In this document: positions 35,115 through 43,128 of the stretch, one piece after another
Layout: every line of letters begins with the position of its first letter
Numbering within the stretch: position 1 is the first letter of the stretch
Assembly: GCA_963712435.1 (NCBI GenBank)
Contig: CAVQIB010000022.1
Location: 147,162 to 211,161 of the forward strand
Direction: 5' to 3'
Source of the DNA: Rhodoplanes sp963712435
GTDB taxonomy: Bacteria; Pseudomonadota; Alphaproteobacteria; Rhizobiales; Xanthobacteraceae
DNA length: 64,000 bases
Translations under genes and position numbers: made by a program
The notes under the pieces: model-generated
What the model was told of the DNA's origin: nothing
The model's input: the letters and a program-made list of their open reading frames with translations, nothing else
Databases searched by the model: none

Positions 35115-36065
35115 ATGAATGACAGCACCGACGAAAACGCCCCCAAGCAAAGCTGGTGGCGAAAGCTCACCACCGGCCTCAAGCGCACCTCCGCCTCGCT
35201 CGGCGGCGCGATCACCGACCTCGTCACCAAGCGCAAGCTCGATGGTTCGGTCATCGAGGAGCTCGAGGAGGCGCTGATCCGCGCCGATCTCGGCGTGCAG
35301 ACGGCCGCGGCCGTGGCGGACAAAGTGGGCGAGGGCCGCTACAACAAGTCCGTGACGCCCGAGGAGGTCAAAGCAATCCTCGCCGGCGAGATGGAGAAAA
35401 TCCTCGCGGACGTCGCCAAGCCGCTGGTGATCGATGCGGCGGCAAAGCCGTTCGTCATTCTGGTCGTCGGCGTCAATGGATCGGGCAAGACGACGACCAT
35501 CGGCAAGCTCGCCGCGCGGTTCTCGGCGGAGCGCCACAAGGTGATGCTCGCCGCCGGCGACACCTTCCGCGCCGCCGCCATCGAGCAGATCAAGATCTGG
35601 GGGGACCGCACGAAGAGCCCGGTCATCGCGGGCGCGCAGGGCGCGGACGCGGCGGGGCTCGCCTATGACGCGCTCGCCGCCGCGCGCGCGCAGGGCGCCG
35701 ACGTGCTGATCGTCGACACCGCCGGGCGCTTGCAGAACAAGTCGGCGCTGATGGGCGAATTGGAAAAGATCGTGCGCGTGATGCGCAAGCTGGATGCGAG
35801 CGCCCCGCATGCGGTGCTGCTCGTGCTCGACGCGACCGTCGGGCAGAACGCGCTGTCGCAGGTCGAGGAGTTCCTGAAAACCGCCGGCGTGACCGGCCTC
35901 GTCATGACCAAGCTGGACGGCACCGCGCGCGGCGGCATTCTGGTCGCGGTGTCCGCCAGGTTCGGCCTGCCGGTGCATTTCATCGGGGTCGGGGAGGGGG
36001 TCGACGATCTCTCCCCGTTCGCGGCGCGAGATTTCGCCCGGGCGGTGGCGGGGCTGGAGGGGTAG
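35115..36065 (+). CDS. ftsY: Signal recognition particle receptor FtsY
   Basis: 316 residues. The N-terminal helical domain is at about 15-95 and the GTPase NG domain follows. G-motifs are GVNGSGKTTTIGKL (G1), DTAGRLQNKS (G3) and MTKLDGTARGG (G4). DTFRAAAIEQ is the conserved loop. It docks ribosome-SRP complexes at the membrane. The acidic A-domain is very short, as in other alphaproteobacteria. The ATG at 35115 fits the family; an upstream open frame is antisense to rluA. Confidence 0.96.
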   Translation: MNDSTDENAPKQSWWRKLTTGLKRTSASLGGAITDLVTKRKLDGSVIEELEEALIRADLGVQTAAAVADKVGEGRYNKSVTPEEVKAILAGEMEKILADVAKPLVIDAAAKPFVILVVGVNGSGKTTTIGKLAARFSAERHKVMLAAGDTFRAAAIEQIKIWGDRTKSPVIAGAQGADAAGLAYDALAAARAQGADVLIVDTAGRLQNKSALMGELEKIVRVMRKLDASAPHAVLLVLDATVGQNALSQVEEFLKTAGVTGLVMTKLDGTARGGILVAVSARFGLPVHFIGVGEGVDDLSPFAARDFARAVAGLEG

Positions 36066-36106
36066 CCCGTCTTCCTGCCCCGTCCTGAGCCCGGGCGTCT
36101 CGAAGG

Positions 36107-36216
36107 CCTTATCCTGAGTAGCGGCCGATGGCCGCGTCTCGAAGGATGCTCGCAAGCCTGCCGGCGATCATGGTTCGAGACGCGCAGCGACGCTGCACTC
36201 CTCACCATGAGGGTGA
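36107..36216. repeat. Dispersed intergenic repeat with inverted arms
   Basis: The left arm is ATCCTGAGTAGCGGCC... to GTCTCGAAGGATG (about 36110-36148). The right arm is CATGGTTCGAGACG... to CTCACCATGAGGG (about 36169-36214). CGTCTCGAA and TTCGAGACG are reverse complements. This type is very frequent between genes in Bradyrhizobium-like genomes. It lies between the convergent ftsY and gcvH genes. Confidence 0.7.
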
Positions 36217-36224
36217 ACGCTACG

Positions 36225-36587
36225 TCAGTCCAGAATCGCCTGGTAGCCCGCCTCGTCGAGCAGCGCGTCGAATTCGCTCTTGTCCGCGATCTTGACCCGG
36301 AACAGCCAGCCGTCGCCGGTCGGATCGCTGTTCACGAGGCCCGGCTCGGTCGTCACCTTGTCGTTGACCGCGACCACCTCGCCCGTCACCGGCGCGTAGA
36401 CGTCGGACGCCGCCTTCACCGATTCGACGACCGCGGCCGGCGCGCCCTGCTCGAACGTCGCGCCGACGCTCGGCAGTTCGACGAAGACGAGATCGCCGAG
36501 CTTGTCCTGGGCATAGGGCGTGATCCCGATGGTCGCGAGATCGCCCTCGAGCCGCAACCATTCGTGGTCCTTGGTGTATTTCAGCAT
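36225..36587 (-). CDS. gcvH: Glycine cleavage system H protein GcvH
   Basis: 120 residues, the normal size. The lipoyl-lysine is Lys58 in VESVKAASDVYAPVTGEV. It shuttles the methylamine group between the P, T and L proteins of the glycine cleavage system. It follows gcvT by 20 bases on the minus strand. The gcvP gene, often next in such operons, is not present downstream; ftsY follows convergently. Confidence 0.96.
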   Translation of the reverse strand: MLKYTKDHEWLRLEGDLATIGITPYAQDKLGDLVFVELPSVGATFEQGAPAAVVESVKAASDVYAPVTGEVVAVNDKVTTEPGLVNSDPTGDGWLFRVKIADKSEFDALLDEAGYQAILD

Positions 36588-36607
36588 CGCCCAGCTCCTT
36601 CAGTCCT

Positions 36608-37757
36608 CTACCGCTTGAACTGCGCGGGCACGAAAGGCAGCGCCACGACGCGCACCGGCAGGCGCTTCCCGCGCACATCGGCGAACAGCGTCGTTCCGGG
36701 CTGCGCCAGCGCCGGCTCGACATAGCCCATCGCCACCGGCGCGCCGATGCTCACGCCGAAGCCGCCCGACGTGACGGTTCCGATCGGCTCGCCCCCATCC
36801 TCGGCGCGGTACAGTATGGCCCCGCCGCGCACCGGCGCGCGGCCGTCCGGCTTCAGCCCGACCCGGCGCCGTCGCGCGCCTTCGGCCAATTGCTTCAGGA
36901 TGGTCTCGCTGCCGGGAAAGCCGCCGGCGCGCGCGCCGCCCGCGCGGCGAACCCCGCCAATGCTCCATACGAGCGCGGCTTCGACCGGCGTCGTGATGAC
37001 GTCGAGGTCGGCGCCGTAGAGGCACAGGCCGGCCTCGAGCCGCAAGCTGTCGCGCGCGCCGAGGCCGATCGGCTTGACCGTCGGGTTCTGCAGGAGCGCT
37101 CCGCAGAACGCCTCGGCCTTCTCGGCGGGAAGGCTGATCTCGAATCCGTCCTCGCCGGTATAGCCGGAGCGCGAGACGAGGCAGCGCTCGCCCATCAGGG
37201 CGAGCGGTCGCGCATCCATGAACCGCATCGCGCGCAGCTCGGGCGCAAAGGACGCGAGCACGTCCACCGCCTGCGGACCCTGGAGCGCCACGAGCGCGCG
37301 CTCGCGCAGCGGCTCGACCTCGCAGCTTGCCGCAAGATGCGTACGCAGATGCTCTTCATCGGCCTCCTTGCGGGAGGCGTTGACGACAAGAAAGAGGTGG
37401 TCGCCTTGGTTCGAGACCATCAGGTCATCGAGAACGCCGCCGCCCGCATTGGTGAACAGCGCATAGCGCTGCCGTCCTTGCGGCAGTCCGACGAATGTCC
37501 GCCGGCACGAGCGTCTCGAGCGCGGTCGCGGCGTCTTCGATTCGTCCCGAGCGCGGGCGCAGCGCGATCTGCCCCATATGCGAGACGTCGAACAGGCCGG
37601 CCGCGGCGCGGGTATGCTCATGCTCCTTGATGATGCCGGTCGGGTATTGCACCGGCATGTCGTAGCCGGCGAACGGCACCATGCGCGCGCCGAGCCGCAC
37701 ATGCAGCGCGTGCAACGGCGTGCGCCTCAGCGGGGTTGCCGGGTCCGTCTGCGCCAT
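36608..37757 (-). CDS. gcvT: Glycine cleavage system aminomethyltransferase GcvT (one frameshift)
   Basis: About 382 residues after repair. It starts MAQTDPATPLRRTPLHALHV and has MVPFAGYDMPVQYPTGIIKE and FDVSHMGQI. The frame breaks near 37492: removing one base gives ETLVPADI-VGLPQGRQRYALF. Folate-site and C-terminal blocks follow (SRSGYTGEDGFEISLP, GLGARDSLRLEAGLCLYGAD). It transfers the one-carbon unit to tetrahydrofolate and releases ammonia. The reconstructed gene is of normal length. Confidence 0.92.
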
Positions 37758-37795
37758 CGCTCCCTACGTGACACCGCGGGGCGATGCATGCGCCC

Positions 37796-38239
37796 TCAGA
37801 AATGACCGAAGTCGTAATCTTCGCACGACAGGCCGAACTGGTCGAGCGCGTCTTCCAGATGGTCGGGCAGCATCGGCTTGGAGAGCAGGTAGGAGGCGGT
37901 GCGCTTGTTGTGGGCGCGGGCGGCCTCCGCGCGCAGATCGTCCCATTCCTCGATGGTCGCGTCGCCGCGGCCGAGCCAGGTCAGCGCGACGAGATCGACC
38001 TGTTCGTCCTGATTGAGCGAGCCGATGAAGGCCTTCAGCTCGCGATAGGTCGGATCGTCATGGTGGGCGGCCAGCGCGGACCAGGACTTGTCGTCGGTCT
38101 CCGCATCGTCGCCAGGCGCGTTGTCCTGGACGTCGAACTCGCGCGCCTTGAGGATGACGTAGCAGACCTTTTCCGGGGATATGGTCAAAGTCGGCGCGGT
38201 CATTATGGCGGCGTCCTCGACCCGCTCGTGAATGTTCAT
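37796..38239 (-). CDS. DUF3775-family protein
   Basis: 147 residues, or 135 from the internal ATG at 38203; neither start has a clear ribosome site. The region ISPEKVCYVILKAREFDV and the motif DLVALTWLGRGD with EEWDDLRAEAARAHN match the DUF3775 family as I know it. No membrane span or catalytic motif is visible; the protein is acidic. It lies 38 bases before gcvT on the same strand and may share its transcript. An FNR/FixK-type box lies upstream. Confidence 0.8.
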   Translation of the reverse strand: MNIHERVEDAAIMTAPTLTISPEKVCYVILKAREFDVQDNAPGDDAETDDKSWSALAAHHDDPTYRELKAFIGSLNQDEQVDLVALTWLGRGDATIEEWDDLRAEAARAHNKRTASYLLSKPMLPDHLEDALDQFGLSCEDYDFGHF

Positions 38240-38325
38240 GCCGTACAGGCTCCCGCCCCAATGCCGTCGCGCAGACTGTTGCTCAAATCACGATGAAAAG
38301 CGTAGAGGGCGTTTCACGCCCTGCT

Positions 38326-38339
38326 TTGATTTGCGTCAA
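38326..38339. promoter_or_regulatory. FNR/FixK-type box upstream of the DUF3775 gene
   Basis: TTGATTTGCGTCAA matches the TTGAT-N4-ATCAA type dyad of CRP/FNR regulators (FixK, FnrL) with one mismatch. It lies 87 bases upstream of the DUF3775 start, a plausible activator position. It suggests oxygen- or nitric oxide-linked control; inferred from pattern. Confidence 0.5.
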
Positions 38340-38498
38340 CGTTTGTCTGATGTTCACCGCAAGGCAGGCATTCCGGCCCGCGGGCGGGGCGGGAACACGC
38401 AATCGCGGATGCCGTCGATGCGCTCTCGCGCGCATGCGTCGGGGGCGGCGCGCAGAGCTGCCGAGTGGCGCGAGCTCACTCGGATGGAATCAAAACAA

Positions 38499-38567
38499 CT
38501 CCCCGGAAGGGGAAGGTCGGCGCGTTAGCGGCGGGAGGGGTCCCCGTCCCTCCCCCTTAGGGGAGGG
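38499..38567. repeat. GC-rich intergenic hairpin repeat
   Basis: Two hairpins lie close together: TCCCCGGAAGGGGA at about 38500-38513 and CCCTCCCCC-TTA-GGGGAGGG at 38548-38567. The stretch between carries GGTCGGCGCG, shared with the insertion inside the rluA-like gene. It lies just downstream of the L,D-transpeptidase stop (minus strand) and may act as its terminator. The rest of 38240-38582 holds only the FNR/FixK-type box. Confidence 0.6.
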
Positions 38568-38582
38568 TGAAGGAGCACGTCC

Positions 38583-39665
38583 TCAGCGGATGACCTGCGA
38601 GCTCGAAGGGATCTCGGCGTTGCCCGGTCCCGGTCCCGGGGGCTGACCATGGTTCGGCTTGCCCGCCAGCACCACGACCCGCGTGCCGACAGTCACCCGG
38701 CGAAAGAGATCCTCGATGTCGCCATTGGTCAGACGGATGCAGCCCGACGAGACGAAGGTCCCGATCGTCGAGGGCTGGTTGGTGCCGTGGACGCGATAGA
38801 CCGACTTGCCGAGATAGAGCGCACGCGCGCCGAGCGGATTGCTCTCCCCGCCCGCCATGAAGCGCGGCAGATAGGGCTGGCGGTCGATCATTTCCTTGGG
38901 CGGATGCCAGTCCGGCCATTCCGCCATTTTGCTGATGCGTTCGACCCCGGACCAGGTGAAGCCCTCGCGTCCGACGCCGATGCCGTAGCGCATCGCCTTG
39001 CCGTCGCCGAGGACGAGATAAAGGAAGGTGTTGGGCGTATCGACGATGATGGTTCCGGCCGGCTCGGGCGTCGGATAGGTGACGACCTGCCGCTGCAGAT
39101 GGGGCGACAGGTCCTTCGGCTTGCCTTCTTCCGGACGGTAATCCGACGGCAGGGACGCGTAGGCGTTGCCGCCGGGCGCCGCGCGGCGCACGCCGGTCGC
39201 GCCCGTCGGCCCGTCGGCAGGCGAAGTGCGGCCAGCCGCACCGGGCGGAGCATAGGGAGGACTTGCCCGTCCGCCGGAGATGTCTCCGGGCGGCCGGACC
39301 GGCTGTTCCCAACCGGGATTGGAGCCGGTGGCGTAGGGGCGCGGACCGGCCGGGCCGCGCTCGGCCGGCGGATACGCGTATGAATCGCGCGGCGGCGCGG
39401 GGGGAACGGCGGGCTGCGCATAGGTCCCCGGCGGCGGCAGCGGCGCCACCTCATAGGGCGCAGCGCCGAGCGTGCGCGGGGAAGCGCCCGGCGGCGGCAC
39501 GACGATTTCGGGCGGCCCGAGGTCGTCGTCGTCATCGTCGGGCGGCGCGCCGCGATACGGGCCGGGCGCGGAATAGGGGCCGGGCGGCGGGTAATACTGC
39601 GCTGACGCCTCAGCCGCAAATCCAGCAAGCCCGAGCGCCAGGACGATCAGATACTTTTTTTGCAA
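38583..39665 (-). CDS. L,D-transpeptidase (YkuD domain), exported, proline-rich
   Basis: About 360 residues. A signal peptide (QKKYLIVLALGLAGFAAEASA) is followed by a long Pro/Gly/Tyr-rich region (about 25-190) with an Asp stretch. The C-terminal YkuD domain (about 205-340) has the catalytic motif HGTNQPSTIGTFVSSGCIRL. It forms 3-3 peptidoglycan cross-links or anchors proteins to the wall. The start is uncertain. TTG at 39665 has GGAGG about 10 bases upstream. An ATG at 39672 is out of frame by one base because of a seven-A run. An in-frame ATG further upstream at 39734 lacks support. Confidence 0.88.
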   Translation of the reverse strand: MQKKYLIVLALGLAGFAAEASAQYYPPPGPYSAPGPYRGAPPDDDDDDLGPPEIVVPPPGASPRTLGAAPYEVAPLPPPGTYAQPAVPPAPPRDSYAYPPAERGPAGPRPYATGSNPGWEQPVRPPGDISGGRASPPYAPPGAAGRTSPADGPTGATGVRRAAPGGNAYASLPSDYRPEEGKPKDLSPHLQRQVVTYPTPEPAGTIIVDTPNTFLYLVLGDGKAMRYGIGVGREGFTWSGVERISKMAEWPDWHPPKEMIDRQPYLPRFMAGGESNPLGARALYLGKSVYRVHGTNQPSTIGTFVSSGCIRLTNGDIEDLFRRVTVGTRVVVLAGKPNHGQPPGPGPGNAEIPSSSQVIR

Positions 39666-39848
39666 GTAGCCATCCCCTCCGAAACTTGCGTCCGATCTTG
39701 CCGGCCATGTGGGAAGAAGATAGGGCAGGAACAAGGCGGAATCGCGCTCGCGACAGCGCCTGCGCCGCTGTCCAAGCGCTCCCGATAATGCCCTGAGAGG
39801 ATTAAGAGAACGGTAACGAAACCGGAGCGTTAAGCATTGTGCGTCCGC

Positions 39849-40475
39849 TCAGCCGGCGGGCTTCGAATCGCTCGCCGGCGGGTCCGGTTCGCTCGCGGGA
39901 TCGATCTTTTTCTCCGGCGCGGCGGGAACGGCGTAGCGCGCCATCAGCGGGTATTGCAGGGCCGCGAACGCAAAGGTGAGCGGGACGAAGCCGAAAAGCT
40001 TGAAGTTCACCCAGAAATCCGTGCTCTGCGTGCGCCAGATCAACTCGTTCAGCGCCGCGAGCCCGAAGAAGAACGCCGACCAGCGCGCCCCGAGCTTGCG
40101 CCAGCCTTCCTTGGTGAGATCGAACATCGAATCGAACACGAGCGCGAGCAGCGGCTTGTCGAAGACGAACCCGATCGCGAGCACCGTCCCGAACAGCGCG
40201 TAGATGATGGTCGGCTTGAGCTTGATGAAAGTCTCGTCTTGCAGGACGAGGGTCAGGCCGCCGAAAACGAGCACAATGAAGGCCGAGACGACCGGCATAA
40301 TCGGCCAGCGCCGCGTGCGCGCGAAGGTGATGAACAGCGCAGCGACGACCGCGACCATGAAGGCGGCGGTCGCCGTGAAAATCCCGAATTTGCCGTATGC
40401 CGCAAAGAACAGCACCAGCGGCCCGACGTCGAGCAGGAGTTTCATGGCCGGACTGAGCGGCCGCGACGACGCCAT
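39849..40475 (-). CDS. yciB: Inner membrane-spanning protein YciB (septation protein A)
   Basis: 208 residues with five or six membrane spans. Family blocks include LLLDVGPLVLFFAAYGKFGIF, PTIIYALFGTVLAIGF and NELIWRTQSTDFWVNFKLFG. It is an inner-membrane protein linked to cell-envelope synthesis and division. The C-terminal 25 residues are a polar Asp/Pro/Ser tail. It is near ftsY and mtaB, which often cluster with yciB in Hyphomicrobiales, but here other genes lie between them. Confidence 0.93.
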   Translation of the reverse strand: MASSRPLSPAMKLLLDVGPLVLFFAAYGKFGIFTATAAFMVAVVAALFITFARTRRWPIMPVVSAFIVLVFGGLTLVLQDETFIKLKPTIIYALFGTVLAIGFVFDKPLLALVFDSMFDLTKEGWRKLGARWSAFFFGLAALNELIWRTQSTDFWVNFKLFGFVPLTFAFAALQYPLMARYAVPAAPEKKIDPASEPDPPASDSKPAG

Positions 40476-40629
40476 GGCATCCCGTCTTTCTCTTAGCGGG
40501 GCTCAGGGGCCCAACTGCTTGCTCCAGAACGGCACCTGCGCGGTTGCCCCGGAAGGGACAAGTCTGCCGGCCGCAAGGACGTATCACCGGCGCAATGCGG
40601 CAGCAATTCGCGGGTCGGCCGCGGGGGTG

Positions 40630-40645
40630 GTGACATATTAGTCAC
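40630..40645. promoter_or_regulatory. Palindrome GTGAC-N6-GTCAC in a divergent intergenic region
   Basis: GTGACATATTAGTCAC is a perfect 5-bp dyad with an AT-rich centre. It lies between the divergent yciB gene (start 40475) and the small gene at 40740. The shape is like a CRP-family operator, but the regulator is unknown. Confidence 0.4.
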
Positions 40646-40739
40646 ATGGATGTGTTTACCCGAAAGTAATGTTGCGCTATGGCATTGAACCTGCCCTGGA
40701 AAAGCCTCAAGCTGGGCAGAATAGCGACAGGGGGCGATC

Positions 40740-40985
40740 ATGGCTGATTTCCGGATCAAGGATTTCCTCGACCGCCTGAACGACCTCGGCCTGATGCTGT
40801 CAGCGACGCGTCTGGCCGACGGCTCCATCCGTTTAAACCAGTGGCGCGGCATCAAGTTCTACGAGAACGAAGCCGAGATCAGAGACGTCTGGATGAGCAA
40901 CATGGCCGGCCATGATACGCGGGTGCAGGACGTCGCCCGCTATCTGGAACTGACCCAGAGCCGCAGCCGATCTTTGCAGTCCTGA
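40740..40985 (+). CDS. Small hypothetical protein
   Basis: 81 residues starting MADFRIKDFLDRLNDLGLML, soluble and without a signal peptide or membrane span. The purine-rich AGGGGGCG lies 5 bases upstream of the ATG, and base use is like neighbouring genes. No family was recognised. It has a helical N-terminus, a central strand-rich part (GSIRLNQWRGIKFYE) and a helical C-terminus. It is separated from the thioesterase by 467 bases and looks monocistronic. Confidence 0.6.
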   Translation: MADFRIKDFLDRLNDLGLMLSATRLADGSIRLNQWRGIKFYENEAEIRDVWMSNMAGHDTRVQDVARYLELTQSRSRSLQS

Positions 40986-41452
40986 CCTCGCACGGCCGCC
41001 CGCCCGCCATCGCTTTTGCACGCTCGCCCCACAAAAACGCCGGCGGAGCCTGCTCGATGCCGTCCATGCGGGCGCGCGCGCCAACGCTGAAGAACCTCCC
41101 ACACGAACGCGCTTGCGCATCCGCGCCCCCGACCGTCGGCGTCACGCGCGCCGGCGCGCACGTTTAAGGCGCTTGTGCGCGCGCTCCTGATCAATCTTGA
41201 TCATCACCAGGGCGCAAGAACCGCCCCGTCTCTCACGCCTCGACGGCCGGCAAATCTGCGCCATCATACACGGGGCTGAACCTCGTGCGTGATGAGTTGG
41301 CTCAAATCGACCAACGCCCGGGGCATGACCACTGAGGGTAGGTCGATCCAAGGCATCACGCTCTCGTCTCATAAGCAGTGGGCTTCTAAAAGAGCGAGCA
41401 GCGCCGCCGCGAAGCGCGGAAGGACGATCTGATCCGTTGATGAGGATTTGAT
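40986..41452. other. Intergenic region with one palindrome
   Basis: No gene with credible start and codon use was seen in these 467 bases. A perfect dyad, TGATCAA-TC-TTGATCA, lies at 41188-41203, about 250 bases upstream of the thioesterase gene. The remainder is GC-rich without clear structure. Confidence 0.4.
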
Positions 41453-41881
41453 ATGAAATCGGACCTGAAGCCGGGCCTTACGCATCGTCAGACGCTCATA
41501 ATCGATGCGTCGCTCACGGTTCCGGCCGTGTCAAAAGCCTTCGCAGGTTTCGCGGGCATGCCTCCGGTCTTCGCCACAGCCTTTATGGTCGGCTTCGTCG
41601 AATGCGCCTGCATCGAAGCCATCAAGCCGTTTCTTGACGACAACGAAGGCAGCGTCGGAATCCACGTCGACCTGAGCCATATCGCAGCGACGCCGATCGG
41701 ACTGACGGTGTCGGCGGATGTCACGCTGGTCGAAGTCAAGAAGAAGAAGTTGAAGTTCAGGGTCTCCTGCCGGGACGATTTCGACTTGATCGGCGAGGGC
41801 TTCCACGAGCGAGCAATCATCGACCGGCCTCAGTTCAATGCGTGGGCGTCGGCAAAGGCGGGGAGGCTGGCCGATGTTTGA
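41453..41881 (+). CDS. FlK-like hot-dog thioesterase
   Basis: 142 residues, one hot-dog domain. The catalytic residues of fluoroacetyl-CoA thioesterase FlK (Thr42, Glu50, His76) are present at the same numbers: FATAFMVGFVECA holds Thr42 and Glu50, and VDLSHIAATPIG holds His76. Phe33 is also kept, but position 36, a Phe in FlK as I recall, is Met here. The C-terminus ELIGEG-like part reads DLIGEGFHERAIID. It should cleave short acyl-CoA esters; fluoroacetyl-CoA specificity is not implied. It is convergent with the SDR at 41938. Confidence 0.85.
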   Translation: MKSDLKPGLTHRQTLIIDASLTVPAVSKAFAGFAGMPPVFATAFMVGFVECACIEAIKPFLDDNEGSVGIHVDLSHIAATPIGLTVSADVTLVEVKKKKLKFRVSCRDDFDLIGEGFHERAIIDRPQFNAWASAKAGRLADV

Positions 41882-41937
41882 CGGGTTCGAGCGAGGCGCG
41901 ATCGATGTCGATGGCGTCAGCTTGAACGCACCGGTCA

Positions 41938-42813
41938 TCAGCCTCCGGTCTCGAAGCCTGGATAAAGCGTCATGCCGCCGTCGACATACAGCGTCGCCCC
42001 GGTGATGTAGTCGGACTCGTCGGAGGCAAGCCACACCGCCGCGCGCGCGATGTCCTCGACCTCGCCGATCCGCTTGTAGGGCACGAGCTTCATCAGTTCG
42101 GCGTAGGCCTCGGGCGTGCTCCAGGCCTCCATGTTGATCGGCGTGCGGATTGCGCCCGGGCTGATTGCGTTGACGCGGATGCGCCAGGGGGCGATTTCCT
42201 GGGCGATCGACTTCATCATCATCGCGACGCCGCCCTTGCTCGCGGCATAGTTCACGTGGCCCGCCCACGGAATGATGTCGTGCACCGAGGACACGCAGAT
42301 GATCTTCCCCGCGGCGCAGGAGACGCCGGGCTTCACCCCGACCCGCTTGAAGATGCGCACCGCCTCCCGCGCGCACAGGAACTGGCCGGTGAGGTTCACC
42401 CCCATCACGATGTTCCACTGCGCGAGCGTCATCTCGTCGAACGGCGCGTCCTTCTGCAGGCCGGCATTGTTGACGAGGATGTCGATGCCGCCGAACTCCG
42501 CCTCCATCCGCGCGAACATGTCGCGAACCTCGTCCTCCTTGGAGACGTCGGCGCGCTGCGCATAGGCCTTGTTGTCGCCGCAGCGCTTGACCTCCTCGAC
42601 GATCTCCAGCGCTTCGGCTTCGCCGCTGTGGTAGTTCACCACCACGTCCGCGCCGGCGTGACCCAATCCGATCGCAATCCCGCGGCCGATCCCGGACGAC
42701 GCGCCGGTCACAAGCGCCTTCTGTCCCTTCAGTTTGCGATCGATCGGACAGGACGGCATCACGACCGGCGGCAGCGTCGGCTCCTTGCGTGGCGGAGGGG
42801 TCTTGTCGTCCAT
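41938..42813 (-). CDS. SDR-family oxidoreductase (glucose 1-dehydrogenase-like)
   Basis: 291 residues. After a proline-rich N-terminal lead of about 28 residues comes TGASSGIGRGIA (Rossmann motif), then NNAGL, the catalytic Ser in ICVSSVHDIIPW and YAASKGGVAMM (Tyr and Lys present). The C-terminus ITGATLYVDGGMTLYP is typical of glucose 1-dehydrogenase-like SDRs. An NAD(P)-dependent sugar or alcohol substrate is likely. The insertion VGVKPGVSCAAG after the fourth strand is unusual but within family range. Confidence 0.9.
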   Translation of the reverse strand: MDDKTPPPRKEPTLPPVVMPSCPIDRKLKGQKALVTGASSGIGRGIAIGLGHAGADVVVNYHSGEAEALEIVEEVKRCGDNKAYAQRADVSKEDEVRDMFARMEAEFGGIDILVNNAGLQKDAPFDEMTLAQWNIVMGVNLTGQFLCAREAVRIFKRVGVKPGVSCAAGKIICVSSVHDIIPWAGHVNYAASKGGVAMMMKSIAQEIAPWRIRVNAISPGAIRTPINMEAWSTPEAYAELMKLVPYKRIGEVEDIARAAVWLASDESDYITGATLYVDGGMTLYPGFETGG

Positions 42814-43128
42814 TGTTGCGCTCCCTTGGATTCTCTGAAAGCCGCGATCGTCCCGAGCACGCTCGATTTCGCATCACCTCGCGGCGCGTCGCACAGCAAA
42901 ATACCGGCTTGCTCTCTGCTCCATCGCGCCCGTATCGATGCGGCGGCAGTTGCCCCAACTCTGCCACATAGCGCCCCGCTGTCGAAGCCATGCGCGCCCG
43001 GTATTTCCCCGCCCGCGAGCAAACTTGATGAAAGTTGATCGCGCATCCCGCGCCGGCTTCGGCGTGCGCGGATGCGCCTTCGCCGCAGCAGCCGACACCC
43101 GCGGCGCAGACGCCGGGGTGAATGCGGC
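42814..43128. other. Intergenic region, nothing recognised
   Basis: These 315 bases separate nadC from the downstream SDR gene on the same strand. They must hold the SDR promoter, but no operator, hairpin or small gene stood out. Confidence 0.4.
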
